The notes under the pieces are model-generated. The model saw only the letters and a program-made list of their open reading frames with translations, was not told where the DNA came from and ran no database searches. Of a stretch of DNA of 64,000 nucleotides, positions 1 to 8,542 are shown piece by piece. Within the stretch, counting starts at the first letter, position 1. Each line of letters starts with the position of its first letter. The stretch is from Alkalihalobacterium chitinilyticum (GTDB taxonomy: Bacteria > Bacillota > Bacilli > Bacillales > Bacillaceae_F), in the NCBI RefSeq assembly GCF_029028005.1, contig NZ_JAOTPO010000001.1:372001-436000 (forward strand). Direction: 5' to 3'. The translations under genes were made by a program, and so were the position numbers.

Positions 1-60
1 ATTTGGCTTTGTCTCCCCAATAAAAAACTCTTTCGTTTCGACTAGATCATGAACGCGCAC
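1..60 (-). CDS. possible 5' fragment of a gene running off the left edge
   Basis: An open minus-strand frame begins with GTG at position 60 and stays open for 20 codons to the window edge, reading VRVHDLVETKEFFIGETKPN. An AGGAAGTGA stretch 5' of the GTG could act as a ribosome-binding site. The fragment is too short to name a family, and it may be chance. It lies downstream of, and in the same direction as, the yolD-uvrX pair. Confidence 0.25.
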   Translation of the reverse strand, partial: MRVHDLVETKEFFIGETKPN

Positions 61-239
61 GTTCTCTTCACTTCCTATTCTAAAAATTTTATAGCACCTA
101 CTAACTATACACCTTCGTCATACCATTTTTGAAAAACATTTGTGACCATTACTTTACAACATCTTGAAGGTTTCGTTCAATTTACGAGATAGAAACTATT
201 CTAGGAAATCCAAACCAATTTTATACATAAAAATGGTTT

Positions 240-572
240 TTACTTGTAAGTTTTTACATCAATAATCTCATCCAGTTGTAAATAGTTTTTTCCACCAAAT
301 TGATCAATCAGGTGCAGTTTTCTTTCTTGTTCATTAAAATGATGAACCGTACCAACCATACAATGGTAGTCATAGTTTTCATAGTAAGTAAAAATAAGTG
401 ATGCGTTATTTGCCATCCCTTCACAAATCTGTTCATTCATTTCTAACAGCTGTTGCTCATCAAGTTGAGGCTTTTTTTGATAAGTCAGCTCCTTTTTTAA
501 CTCACGAAGTAAACCTACATGTTCTGGAAGCATCATCGCTGTCCACTTTATATTTCCACGATCTTTAATCAT
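240..572 (-). CDS. YolD-like family protein
   Basis: The 110-residue product starts MIKDRGNIKWTAMMLPEHV, the signature start of the YolD-like family (small partner proteins coded next to Y-family polymerases of the UvrX/YqjW type and proposed to act with them in damage-induced mutagenesis). I chose the second ATG, at 572. The GAGGAG ribosome-binding site touches the first ATG at 581 but sits 9 bases from the second, and family members start MIKDRG. The gene lies 14 bases downstream of the polymerase gene in the same direction, so it is the second gene of a two-gene SOS operon. The biochemical role is not established. A weak hairpin (212-239) follows the stop. Confidence 0.85.
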   Translation of the reverse strand: MIKDRGNIKWTAMMLPEHVGLLRELKKELTYQKKPQLDEQQLLEMNEQICEGMANNASLIFTYYENYDYHCMVGTVHHFNEQERKLHLIDQFGGKNYLQLDEIIDVKTYK

Positions 573-586
573 GTATTTCATCTCCT

Positions 587-1852
587 CTACGCTTTATGAC
601 CGCCAAGAAGCGTACAACGGTATTTAGCTGTACCCGCTTCCGTGTAAGAAACAGCTCGTAATAAGGCATCTGATCCATATTTATTTCGAATGGCATCCAT
701 CGCATAACCTAATTCCTTTTTCCGAGGTTTCGCTGGATCCAGCAAACTGAGCTGAACATGAGCATCATCACAAACATTCGATAGCGCAATTGTAATTTGT
801 CTTACCGTTTCTCCCCGATAATGCTTCTTCATTAAATGAAGACATGCTTCGTAAATATCCATAGTCAAGTTGGTCGGTTCATCAAGACTGACTGAGCGGT
901 AAAAGCCGCCGCCATACTCTTCTTTACTGTAGCCAAGACCTAAACTTACGGTACGCCCTGCCTTACCAGCATTGCGAGCCCGTCTTGTCACTTCCTCACA
1001 CATTTCTAAAATGACACATTTAATATCTTCTCTCTCTTTATAATCACGAAGTAAAATTTGTCCTTTTGCAAAACTAATCTGCCCCTGCATAATCGGGGCG
1101 CCGAGCTCAGACAAATCGATCCCCCATGCATGGTAATACATTTGATTTCCCATAACACCAAACGCTTTCTCTAATCTTGTCACGTCATATTGTGCAAGCT
1201 GTCCGACAGTTCGAATCCCTAGACGATTTAAACGTTTTTCTAACCGCGAACCGATTCCCCACATCTCGCGCAACGGTAAGGGCCATAACTCATTTTGCAA
1301 ATCCTCAAAATCCCACTGGGCCACTCCCGTCTTTTTGGCTTTAATATCTAGACAGAGTTTGGACATAAGCATATTCGGACCAATCCCGATCGCACATGTT
1401 AAGCCAAAGTCTCTTAACATGTCTTGACGAATACGCTGCGCTAATTGTGAAGGTGATCCCCAAAGACGTTCCGTACCATCTACTTGAAGGAAGCTTTCAT
1501 CCACACTATAAACGTGAATGGCTTCGAATGGGACGTAGCGAGTAAAAAACTTTGTCAGTTCCACGGAAGTATCCAGATACATCGCCATTTGCGCATTAAC
1601 GAGCTGGATACGAGGATCATCCGGAATTTCAAATAACCGACTTCCCGTTTTAATTCCAAAGTCTTTTTTTAGTTTAGGTGTCGCTGCAAGCACAACACTT
1701 CCGGACCTTTCCGTATCAGCAACAACAGCTAAATAACACTCTAATGGATCAAGCCCTAGCGCTAACGCTGAACAACTGGCATAAAAACTTTTCATATCGA
1801 CACAAAGAATGCTGCGTTTTTCAATCGTTTCATACAATGGTTGCGGAACCAA
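587..1852 (-). CDS. Y-family DNA polymerase, UvrX/YqjW type (translesion synthesis)
   Basis: The 421-residue protein is a lesion-bypass polymerase of the DinB/UmuC superfamily. The catalytic acids are visible in ILCVDMKSFYAS (Asp19) and YSVDESF (Asp118, Glu119), followed by helix-hairpin-helix-like thumb residues (MWGIGSRLEKRLNRLGIRT) and a little-finger domain. It lacks a recognisable beta-clamp QLxLF motif at its very C-terminus but has QLSLLD near residue 375, a good internal clamp-binding candidate. The start is set at TTG 1852 because AGGGGG lies 6 bases upstream; the frame also opens at TTG 1867, which is inside that site. It is the first gene of an operon with the YolD-like gene. Two LexA boxes upstream point to SOS control. 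It differs clearly from the DNA polymerase IV at 57.6 kb. Confidence 0.9.
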   Translation of the reverse strand: MVPQPLYETIEKRSILCVDMKSFYASCSALALGLDPLECYLAVVADTERSGSVVLAATPKLKKDFGIKTGSRLFEIPDDPRIQLVNAQMAMYLDTSVELTKFFTRYVPFEAIHVYSVDESFLQVDGTERLWGSPSQLAQRIRQDMLRDFGLTCAIGIGPNMLMSKLCLDIKAKKTGVAQWDFEDLQNELWPLPLREMWGIGSRLEKRLNRLGIRTVGQLAQYDVTRLEKAFGVMGNQMYYHAWGIDLSELGAPIMQGQISFAKGQILLRDYKEREDIKCVILEMCEEVTRRARNAGKAGRTVSLGLGYSKEEYGGGFYRSVSLDEPTNLTMDIYEACLHLMKKHYRGETVRQITIALSNVCDDAHVQLSLLDPAKPRKKELGYAMDAIRNKYGSDALLRAVSYTEAGTAKYRCTLLGGHKA

Positions 1853-1869
1853 ATAAATCCCCCTCAAAA

Positions 1870-1926
1870 AGAACTTGTGTTCGTATTTTATTCTTCATTA
1901 TAATCGAATATACGTTCGTTTTTCAA
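1870..1926 (-). promoter_or_regulatory. SOS promoter with two LexA boxes
   Basis: On the minus strand a sigma-A promoter is TTGAAA (1921-1926), 18-base spacer, TATAAT (1897-1902). One LexA/DinR box, CGAACGTATATTCG (1905-1918), fills the spacer and differs from CGAAC-N4-GTTCG at one position. A second, CGAACACAAGTTCT (1870-1883), lies just past the expected transcription start and also has one mismatch. Repressor on both would block the promoter and early elongation of uvrX-yolD. Confidence 0.85.
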
Positions 1927-2030
1927 ATAGAAAATGTTTACAACGATCACTTCCTATGAATACGTCCTAACATTATTCGCAACGATAAATTGAAAGACAT
2001 TTGGAAATAATAAGGATGAGGTGAAAAAAC

Positions 2031-2177
2031 GTGGAACATTATCATGTAGCAAACTTAAACAACGAACAGCTCCAAAGGTTGAAAAGTCTTGAAGAAGAAT
2101 TAAATGTCGTATTAATTGCCTACGATGACGATGAAGAAGAAAAACCAGGCGGTAAACATACAATCGTTACTGGGTGA
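2031..2177 (+). CDS. small acidic protein of unknown function (48 aa)
   Basis: A GTG-started frame of 48 codons follows GGATGAGGTG, a good ribosome-binding site 7-10 bases upstream. The product begins VEHYHVANLNNEQLQRLKSLEEELN, here read with Met at the GTG, and ends with an acidic DDDEEE run and a KPGGKHTIVTG tail. The first half looks helical and amphipathic. I do not recognise the function. Support comes from the ribosome-binding site, coding-like codon use and its place in a plus-strand run; the opposite-strand frame is judged a shadow. Confidence 0.65.
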   Translation: MEHYHVANLNNEQLQRLKSLEEELNVVLIAYDDDEEEKPGGKHTIVTG

Positions 2178-2330
2178 AAAATAAAGATAAGAAAGGGGTA
2201 CTGACTAAATTCAGTGCTCTATTTTCATTAGAATAATACTAAAATAACAAAATTCCCCTTTAAAGTTGCATTTAACTAGAAAAAAAGGGAAAATTACAAT
2301 AAAGCCGAATGTATAGGAGAATTGTAGTCA

Positions 2331-2813
2331 ATGAAATATTTTCAACCTGATTTTGAGTTAAAACATTTTACTGAAATTACAGCAGAATGGCTAAAAACGA
2401 ATAATATAAAAACGATTTTATCGGACTTAGATAGCACACTTGCCATTCACCACCAACCCGGTGGACAAGATGTAGAGGAATGGGTCACCATGTTAAAAGA
2501 AAACGGAGTCGAACTTGCAATCGTATCAAATAACAGCCAAGGGCGTGTTGATCGGTTTTCAGAGCCTTTAGGAATCCATGGCTTAGGGCGCAGTGGAAAG
2601 CCCGCTATACGGAAGATTGAACGATACATGCAGAAAATGGGAGCAAAAAAAGAAACAAGTTTATTTCTTGGAGATCAGCTTTTTACAGATGTTTGGTGTG
2701 GAAAGCGACTAAATATGAAAACAGCTCTAGTTCATCCAGTTGGTGAAGAACACGAGCCGTGGAACATTAGACTAAAGCGGGTATTTGAAAGACTAATTCG
2801 TAGAAGATGGTAA
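2331..2813 (+). CDS. YqeG family HAD-IIIA type phosphatase
   Basis: The 160-residue protein is a haloacid dehalogenase superfamily member. Motif I is DLDSTL (nucleophile and acid/base aspartates around residue 33), motif II VSNNS, and motif III/IV GDQLFTDV. It matches YqeG in length and motif spacing; in Bacillus yqeG normally heads the yqeG-yqeH-aroE cluster, whereas this copy stands alone, so it may be a paralogue. The substrate is unknown; related enzymes dephosphorylate phosphatidylglycerophosphate or small phospho-metabolites. The ribosome-binding site TAGGAGAA precedes the ATG. A terminator follows at 2832-2861. Confidence 0.85.
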   Translation: MKYFQPDFELKHFTEITAEWLKTNNIKTILSDLDSTLAIHHQPGGQDVEEWVTMLKENGVELAIVSNNSQGRVDRFSEPLGIHGLGRSGKPAIRKIERYMQKMGAKKETSLFLGDQLFTDVWCGKRLNMKTALVHPVGEEHEPWNIRLKRVFERLIRRRW

Positions 2814-2831
2814 AAAAGATGGTAAAGCGAG

Positions 2832-2861
2832 GGTAGAAGCTGTTAAAGTTTCTACCTTTTT
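2832..2861 (+). terminator. intrinsic terminator after the YqeG-like gene
   Basis: GGTAGAA (2832-2838) pairs with TTCTACC (2850-2856), with flanking GC extension, and is followed by five T residues. Confidence 0.7.
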
Positions 2862-2933
2862 ACGTGCCCCGTATTGTTTTGCTTTAGCCACTTTACTAAA
2901 ATAAAGAAAGATTGAAATGAAGGAGCATCATTT

Positions 2934-3134
2934 ATGGATCGCCAGTTTTTAAAAAAGAAGATTGAAAAAATAACAGCTAGCTATGTACATGACCCTGATG
3001 TACGTTTAAGCGATGACCAAGTCAACACACTTATAGAAAAATTTAATGAACAAAGGCTCGCCAACCCTAATGAAGATTTACACCACATTCTTCACGATGT
3101 CATTTATGATTATTTAACGGTTAATTACTTTTGA
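2934..3134 (+). CDS. YqzH-like small protein
   Basis: The 66-residue product has N-terminal lysine-rich helices and a conserved-looking C-terminus, HDVIYDYLTVNYF, similar in length and ending to Bacillus YqzH. A ribosome-binding site (AAGGAGCATC) precedes the ATG. Its role is unknown. Its place beside the YqjQ-type SDR and near the UvrX-type polymerase matches the B. subtilis yqj/yqz neighbourhood as I remember it. Its last 10 bases overlap the convergent SDR gene tail to tail. Confidence 0.6.
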   Translation: MDRQFLKKKIEKITASYVHDPDVRLSDDQVNTLIEKFNEQRLANPNEDLHHILHDVIYDYLTVNYF

Positions 3135-3922
3135 TAAAACTTTTTACCGCCGATCTTTTCAACGAGGCGTGGAAACAGCTGATACAACGTTGAACCTGCA
3201 TCCATCCACCATGGTAAATTCAACTCCCGCTTCGGCTTAATCATTAATTCCACAATACGTTTTGCTACTGCTTCTGGGGCTAACATCATCTTTTCCACAT
3301 TCTTTTTATACGTACCGGTTTTATCGGCTTGATCAAAAAAGGCTGTTCGAATCGGGCCCGGATTAACAAGGCTTACATAAATATTCGAATCGTGCAATTC
3401 CATTCGCAGTGCATTTGTAAATCCTCTTACCGCATGCTTCGTTGCTGAATAAACACTCGATTTCGGTGTAGCAATCTTACCTGCTTGTGAACCTATGTTA
3501 ATGATGTGCCCTTCTTGTTTTTCTAAGAAGTAGGGCAGAACCGCTTTAGTACAAGCCATCAGCCCTAAAACATTCACATGAAACATCTCTTCAACTTGAT
3601 GGAAATCAGCCTCGTTAAAAGCATCAAAATAACCGATTCCGGCATTGTTAATAAGAACATCTATCGTATCATGGTTAGCAACCACTTTTTCAACTGTATT
3701 TTGCACACTTTCGAATGATGTAACATCTAATGGATAATAATACGCTTGAACAGCATGTTTTTCCTTGATTTCTTTTGTAATCATTTCTAATTTATTAATA
3801 GATCGAGCGAGTAAAATCGGGGTTGCTCCCATTTCAGCAACGCGAAAAGCGAGCTCTTTCCCAATCCCGCTAGAAGCACCTGTTATTACAATTTTTTTAT
3901 GTAGAAGCCATTTCGTTGTCAT
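3125..3922 (-). CDS. SDR family NAD(P)-dependent oxidoreductase (YqjQ-like)
   Basis: The 265-residue protein is a classical short-chain dehydrogenase/reductase. It has the glycine-rich nucleotide-binding motif TGASSGIGKELA near the N-terminus, NNAGIG around residue 92, and catalytic Ser...Tyr-X-X-X-Lys in SVYSATKHA, with NPGPIRT downstream. It is soluble, and the closest family image is YqjQ, a ketoreductase of unknown substrate. The start ATG at 3922 follows AGGAGGAAAAG. It is transcribed alone and divergently from the proline T-box operon, and convergent with the YqzH-like gene. Confidence 0.9.
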   Translation of the reverse strand: MTTKWLLHKKIVITGASSGIGKELAFRVAEMGATPILLARSINKLEMITKEIKEKHAVQAYYYPLDVTSFESVQNTVEKVVANHDTIDVLINNAGIGYFDAFNEADFHQVEEMFHVNVLGLMACTKAVLPYFLEKQEGHIINIGSQAGKIATPKSSVYSATKHAVRGFTNALRMELHDSNIYVSLVNPGPIRTAFFDQADKTGTYKKNVEKMMLAPEAVAKRIVELMIKPKRELNLPWWMDAGSTLYQLFPRLVEKIGGKKFYQK

Positions 3923-3991
3923 CTTTTCCTCCTAATCATTTTACCTATCTGTATAGTTATTCATAATTTTGAAAAAACAATCAGTCACACC

Positions 3992-4020
3992 TTGACGGAA
4001 TTGCAAGTTCAACTTATAAT
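3992..4020 (+). promoter_or_regulatory. sigma-A promoter of the proline operon
   Basis: TTGACG (3992-3997), 17-base spacer, TATAAT (4015-4020), immediately upstream of the T-box leader. Confidence 0.8.
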
Positions 4021-4029
4021 AGTCTCCAA

Positions 4030-4270
4030 AGTATAATGAGCGTTGATAGGAATAGTAAACAGTGACATGTGTCCAGAGAGCAACACCCACCGGCTGAAAG
4101 GTGTGCCACCGCTGAAACTGTTGAACCTGCCCTTGAGCTGTCAGGCAAACCTGACCGTCGCCGGCGTTAACGGTTCCAAGAGGGCTTGCTTATAGCTTGC
4201 CAACAAAGGTGGTACCGCGGATCCAACTCTTCCGTCCTTTTATTTTTATTAGGACAGAAGAGTTTTTTAG
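4030..4270 (+). promoter_or_regulatory. T-box leader, proline-specific, with terminator
   Basis: The leader holds the conserved T-box AAAGGTGGTACCGCGG (4205-4220), whose GGN bulge pairs with the tRNA acceptor end. It is followed by a terminator stem (4225-4238 with 4251-4264) and a T run. In Stem I a CCT triplet at 4126-4128, followed by a purine, fits a proline specifier codon, which agrees with the proB-proA-proC operon downstream. Uncharged tRNA-Pro would stabilise the antiterminator and turn the operon on. The specifier call rests on position, not on a full fold. Confidence 0.9.
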
Positions 4271-4371
4271 TTTATTGGGATTTTTTTACTTCTATCGCTA
4301 CCCAAGCGCTTCCGCTTTTCTAACTATTTTATCACTTTACACTGACTCTACAAATAAAAAGAGGGATGACG

Positions 4372-5493
4372 ATGACGAAACAACGAATTGTCGTAAAAAT
4401 CGGCAGTAGTTCGTTAACTAATAATAACGGCGGGCTGTCCATTGATAAGATTTCTGAACATACTGCGGCTATAGCAAAGTTGAAACAACAAGGTCACGAT
4501 GTAATTCTCATCTCTTCCGGTGCCGTGGCTGCTGGATTTACACACCTTGGCTACCCTACTCGCCCCGTAACCATCGCTGGTAAGCAAGCTGCTGCTGCAG
4601 TTGGGCAAGGGCTGTTAATGCAAGCATATACCGAAGAATTCAGAAAACATGACATCGTTACAGCGCAACTGCTGCTCACTAGACATAATTTTTCAAATCA
4701 AGAACAATACAACAATGCTTATTCTACTCTATCCGAACTCATCAAACGTGACGTCATCCCTATCATTAATGAAAATGACTCAATTTCCCTTGAGGAGCTT
4801 ACGTTTGGCGATAACGACATGCTGTCAGCGTTAGTCAGCGGACTTATTCATGCGAATACACTAATTATTCTTACTGATATAAACGGATTATACGATGACA
4901 ACCCGAAGACCAATCCGAACGCAAAAAAGTTTTCATTCTTACCAGAAGTCACTGAAGAACTGCTCGAAGCTGCTGGAGGGGCTGGATCAAGTGTTGGCAC
5001 AGGCGGTATGCGTTCAAAAATCGAGGCAGCCAAAACGGCCCTTTCCGTTGGTGTTAAAGTATTTATAGGCTTAGGGACAGGATCAGATAAACTTGTCGAT
5101 ATTATTGCTGGAAAAGGTGATGGCACTTATATTGGCTATACCGATCACCACATGATGAAAAGTAAAAAACAGTGGATCGGAATTCATTCTGAAATTGCAG
5201 GTAAAATCACGATCGATCCCGGCGCTGAAAATGCAGTCATTCATAAAGGAAAAAGTCTTCTCCCTGCTGGTATTACCGTAGTTGAAGGTAATTTCTCAAC
5301 TGGCGATGTAATTGAAGTCTTTAATCAAAAAGGTGAATTGATTGGAAAAGGTCAAGTCAGTTATTCATCGAGTGAATTGGAATTAATTAAAGGATTATCA
5401 AGTGAAGAAGCAAAAAAACAGACAAATAAAGAACGATCAGAGGTCATTCACAGAAATTTATGGGTAACGATAAAGGAGAAGATGATCAAATGA
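4372..5493 (+). CDS. proB: glutamate 5-kinase
   Basis: This enzyme phosphorylates L-glutamate to gamma-glutamyl phosphate, the first step of proline synthesis. The 373-residue protein has an amino-acid kinase domain (VKIGSSSL at the N-terminus, NENDS and GDNDMLSA in the substrate and ATP region, GTGGMRSK further on) followed by a C-terminal PUA domain from about residue 275, the usual ProB architecture and length. ATG 4372 is chosen over ATG 4366 because AGAGGG abuts the earlier one and is 6 bases from the later. The stop overlaps the start of proA (ATGA), indicating translational coupling. Proline is both a precursor pool and a compatible solute in bacilli; the T-box ties this copy to tRNA-Pro charging. 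Confidence 0.95.
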   Translation: MTKQRIVVKIGSSSLTNNNGGLSIDKISEHTAAIAKLKQQGHDVILISSGAVAAGFTHLGYPTRPVTIAGKQAAAAVGQGLLMQAYTEEFRKHDIVTAQLLLTRHNFSNQEQYNNAYSTLSELIKRDVIPIINENDSISLEELTFGDNDMLSALVSGLIHANTLIILTDINGLYDDNPKTNPNAKKFSFLPEVTEELLEAAGGAGSSVGTGGMRSKIEAAKTALSVGVKVFIGLGTGSDKLVDIIAGKGDGTYIGYTDHHMMKSKKQWIGIHSEIAGKITIDPGAENAVIHKGKSLLPAGITVVEGNFSTGDVIEVFNQKGELIGKGQVSYSSSELELIKGLSSEEAKKQTNKERSEVIHRNLWVTIKEKMIK

Positions 5494-6734
5494 GTGAACT
5501 CATTCAAAAAGCCAAAGAAGCAAAAGAAATTACAGCAGATCTAGCTGTCTTAACGACAGAACAAAAAAATGAAGCATTACTACTTATAGCAGAACAACTA
5601 ATTGAAGAAACAGACTACATCCTTACAGAAAACGAAAAAGATATTATAGCAGGCCGAGAAAACGGTCTAACCGAATCACTGATTGACCGACTAAAGCTGA
5701 CGAGTGATCGTATCAAAGATATGGCAGATGGTTTAAAGCAAGTAGCAGACCTAGCTGATCCGATTGGGGAAGTTCTTGAAGAATGGGATCGTCCAAACGG
5801 ATTACAAATTAAAAAAGTAAGAGTTCCACTCGGTGTAATTGGAATGATTTACGAAGCAAGACCAAACGTAACTGTTGATGCCTCTGGGTTATGTTTAAAA
5901 GCAGGAAATGCTGTTATTTTACGTGGAAGCTCAACAGCTATTTTTTCAAATAAAGCAATTGTTCAAGTCATTCATCGCGGACTAGAGAAAAGTCAATTAC
6001 CGATTGAAACGGTTCAACTTCTTGAAGATACAAGTCGTGAAACGGCTTCTGAAATGTTTAAACTGAATGAATACTTAGACGTGCTTATTCCCCGCGGAGG
6101 TGCTAACCTTATCCAATCTGTCGTTAAAAACGCTTCGGTTCCAGTATTAGAAACTGGTGTTGGAAACTGCCATGTTTATATTGACGAAACAGCCGATAAG
6201 GAAATGGCCATTTCCATTGCAGTTAATGCGAAAACTCAACGTCCTTCTGTATGTAATGCGGCGGAAACGATCCTCGTTCATAAAGACTGGGCAAAGGTTC
6301 ACTTACAAGATCTTTTAGCCCAGCTAAAAGAAAAACACGTTGAAATTCGCGCAAATGAAAAAGCATGCGAGGTCGATACTAGCTTAATGGCTGCTACTGA
6401 AGAAGATTGGGGCACAGAATATCTTGATTTAACTGTAGCACTTCGAGTAGTTGATAGTGTAGAAGAAGCGATTGAACATATTCAAACATATGGAACAAAG
6501 CATTCTGAAGCCATTATTTCGGATGATGCTGATAGTGTCAGCAAATTTTTAAATTACGTCGATGCAGCTGCTGTATACCATAATGCGTCCACTCGCTTCA
6601 CTGACGGTTTTGAATTTGGCTTTGGTGCGGAAATAGGGATTAGCACACAAAAGCTTCATGCTCGTGGTCCAATGGGACTTCCTGCATTAACATCAACGAA
6701 ATATGTCGTTCGCGGCACTGGACAAATTAAGTAA
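5490..6734 (+). CDS. proA: glutamate-5-semialdehyde dehydrogenase (gamma-glutamyl phosphate reductase)
   Basis: ProA reduces gamma-glutamyl phosphate with NADPH to glutamate 5-semialdehyde, the second step of proline synthesis. The 414-residue protein has the catalytic cysteine in [11 protein letters not shown] (Cys255), with ARPNVTVD and GSGAEIG-like C-terminal signatures ([11 protein letters not shown]). The start is at 5490, overlapping the proB stop; AAGGAG lies about 10 bases upstream, and an in-frame ATG at 5460 would give an atypical extension inside proB. Length is normal for the family. It sits between proB and proC in one operon. Confidence 0.95.
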   Translation: MSELIQKAKEAKEITADLAVLTTEQKNEALLLIAEQLIEETDYILTENEKDIIAGRENGLTESLIDRLKLTSDRIKDMADGLKQVADLADPIGEVLEEWDRPNGLQIKKVRVPLGVIGMIYEARPNVTVDASGLCLKAGNAVILRGSSTAIFSNKAIVQVIHRGLEKSQLPIETVQLLEDTSRETASEMFKLNEYLDVLIPRGGANLIQSVVKNASVPVLETGVGNCHVYIDETADKEMAISIAVNAKTQRPSVCNAAETILVHKDWAKVHLQDLLAQLKEKHVEIRANEKACEVDTSLMAATEEDWGTEYLDLTVALRVVDSVEEAIEHIQTYGTKHSEAIISDDADSVSKFLNYVDAAAVYHNASTRFTDGFEFGFGAEIGISTQKLHARGPMGLPALTSTKYVVRGTGQIK

Positions 6735-6751
6735 AGGGCAGGTGGAAAGTG

Positions 6752-7585
6752 ATGTTAAAAAATAAAACTGTAACATTCGTAGGAGCCGGTTCAATGGCTG
6801 AAGCCATTTTCGCTGGACTGATTAACAAAGAATTATTAAAACCAGAACAAATTATTGCAACGAATCGAAAAGATGCAGACCGCCTAGAAAGCTTAAAGAA
6901 TACGTACGGCATCCAAACAACTACTAATAAAGAGGAAGCCTTAGCTCAAGCGGATATTGTTGTCTTGGCAATGAAACCATCAAACGTTATTGATGGAATT
7001 GAACTGATTAAACCTTTCATACGAAAAGAACAAATCTTCATTTCCGTATTAGCTGGAGTTACAACTCAATACCTTGAAGAACTACTTGGGATGGAGGCGC
7101 CTGTTATTCGTTCTATGCCTAATACTTCAGCGAAAGTAGGCGAATCAGCTACGGCTTTATCTGCTGGAAAATTTGCATCAGAAGAAGATACAAACCTTTC
7201 CGCTCAATTGTTTGAAGCAATCGGGACCGTTCACATTATTCCTGAGGACAAACAAGACGGCTTTACAGGAGTTGCCGGAAGTGGCCCAGCCTATATCTAC
7301 TATTTTGTTGAAGCGATGGAAAGAGCAGCAAAAGAACTTGGATTAGAAGAGGAAGAAGCAAAAGAAGCTATCATTCAAACATTAAGAGGCTCTTTAAAGC
7401 GTCTTGAGTCTACTTCAAAGACATCTGCACAGCTTTATAAAGAAGTGATGAGTCCAAATGGAGCAACAGAGGCTGCATTAAATGTGCTTGCCTCTTACCA
7501 ATTCCAAGATGCTGTCATCGCTGGAATTAAACGATCTTCTGCACGAGCAAAAGAAATGGGACAAATTTTTACAGAGTCCAAATAA
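6752..7585 (+). CDS. proI: pyrroline-5-carboxylate reductase
   Basis: The enzyme reduces 1-pyrroline-5-carboxylate to L-proline, the last step of the pathway. The 277-residue protein has an N-terminal Rossmann motif (FVGAGSMAEAI), the AMKPSNV segment, the family signature RSMPNTSAKVGES, and the C-terminal GSGPAYIYYFVEAM dimerisation region. ATG 6752 is preceded by AGGTGG at 6 bases. Because the neighbourhood resembles the B. subtilis yqj region, ProI (YqjO) is the likely equivalent; proC is an equally acceptable name. A terminator directly follows, closing the three-gene operon. Confidence 0.93.
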   Translation: MLKNKTVTFVGAGSMAEAIFAGLINKELLKPEQIIATNRKDADRLESLKNTYGIQTTTNKEEALAQADIVVLAMKPSNVIDGIELIKPFIRKEQIFISVLAGVTTQYLEELLGMEAPVIRSMPNTSAKVGESATALSAGKFASEEDTNLSAQLFEAIGTVHIIPEDKQDGFTGVAGSGPAYIYYFVEAMERAAKELGLEEEEAKEAIIQTLRGSLKRLESTSKTSAQLYKEVMSPNGATEAALNVLASYQFQDAVIAGIKRSSARAKEMGQIFTESK

Positions 7586-7591
7586 AAAAAC

Positions 7592-7636
7592 GCCTTCAAA
7601 ATCATCTACTTTATGATTTTGAAGGCTATTTATTTG
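7592..7636 (+). terminator. intrinsic terminator of the proline operon
   Basis: A 14-bp perfect stem (7592-7605 with 7613-7626) is followed by a T-rich tract. Confidence 0.85.
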
Positions 7637-7700
7637 TTTTAAAACCGTCCTGCATCATTCACAAAACTTCTATTGATAATAAGACCCCGAAAAAAAACTC

Positions 7701-8459
7701 TCACTCATCTTTTTCTTTTTTACAAATATAAATCATCGACTGACTTTGATTGGTTAACGGTGTTTTATCCCACCTGCCATATTGATGAACAATTGTAAAT
7801 CCATGAGAGGTTAACAGTCGTTCCATTTCCTTAGGGTAGACATAGCGGAGCTGAATATGGGTGATCTCTTCGTTCTCTTTACTTCGTCTAATCGTCTTGT
7901 ACGTTTGAATTTGGGCTAAATCATCATATTGACTGACTGTGTAAACATCGACCTTTTGACCTGCAGTGTCATGATAAGATCGCCAGTATTCCTCTTGTTC
8001 AGATTGCATTAATTCTTCTTTTGAAGGAAACCTTGTTCCAAACAGAAATAGACCACCTTTTTTCAAGTGCCGATATACTGAGGAAAGTAAATCATCTTGT
8101 TCTTGATTGGATAAAAAGTGCTGAAACGAATTGCCCACCATAAATACAAATGAACTTTTTATATCAAGATCTAGCTTTGTACAATCCTGCGTTACTAAAC
8201 GAACATCTATCTCCTTTGCATTCGCTTTTTCTTTTGCTTTGCTTAACATTTTTTCATGCAGGTCAACACCTACTGTTTCTATCCCCTGCTCAGCAAGCCG
8301 CAGTGCAATTCTTCCCGTTCCGCAAGCTAACTCAATAACAGGTCCATTTACTTGTTTTGCAAACTCTTCGATCATTGAAAAATCTTCTAAAAAGGCTTCA
8401 TTTTCAAAATCATATAAATCAGGGTCTTGATATTCTTCTAGATTGTTATTTAGACTCAT
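7701..8459 (-). CDS. class I SAM-dependent methyltransferase
   Basis: The 252-residue cytosolic protein has a Rossmann methyltransferase core: motif I VIELACGTGRIALRLA (about residues 41-56), the acidic loop VGVDLHEKM, the CTKLD segment and motif IV FMVGNSFQHF, followed by a strand-rich C-terminal half. The small-molecule type is likely; the substrate cannot be told from sequence. It is a single gene with its own upstream gap, convergent with the proline operon. It resembles the methyltransferase half of the fusion at 16.5-17.6 kb but has no rubredoxin-like domain. Confidence 0.85.
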   Translation of the reverse strand: MSLNNNLEEYQDPDLYDFENEAFLEDFSMIEEFAKQVNGPVIELACGTGRIALRLAEQGIETVGVDLHEKMLSKAKEKANAKEIDVRLVTQDCTKLDLDIKSSFVFMVGNSFQHFLSNQEQDDLLSSVYRHLKKGGLFLFGTRFPSKEELMQSEQEEYWRSYHDTAGQKVDVYTVSQYDDLAQIQTYKTIRRSKENEEITHIQLRYVYPKEMERLLTSHGFTIVHQYGRWDKTPLTNQSQSMIYICKKEKDE

Positions 8460-8542
8460 ACCGTTTGTTCATTCTCCCTACCTAGTTCTTTTCTCTATCG
8501 TACACCAATTTTTGCTATAGGTTAATGTATTCTACATGTTGC

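Noticed and set aside
1954-2163. Open minus-strand frame of 69 codons
   Set aside because: It lies opposite the 48-residue plus-strand gene, has no ribosome-binding site and an arginine/leucine/histidine-rich product that looks like a shadow of the acidic protein.
4197-4409. Open plus-strand frame of 70 codons over the T-box leader
   Set aside because: It covers the T-box, terminator and proB ribosome-binding site, so it is a chance frame.
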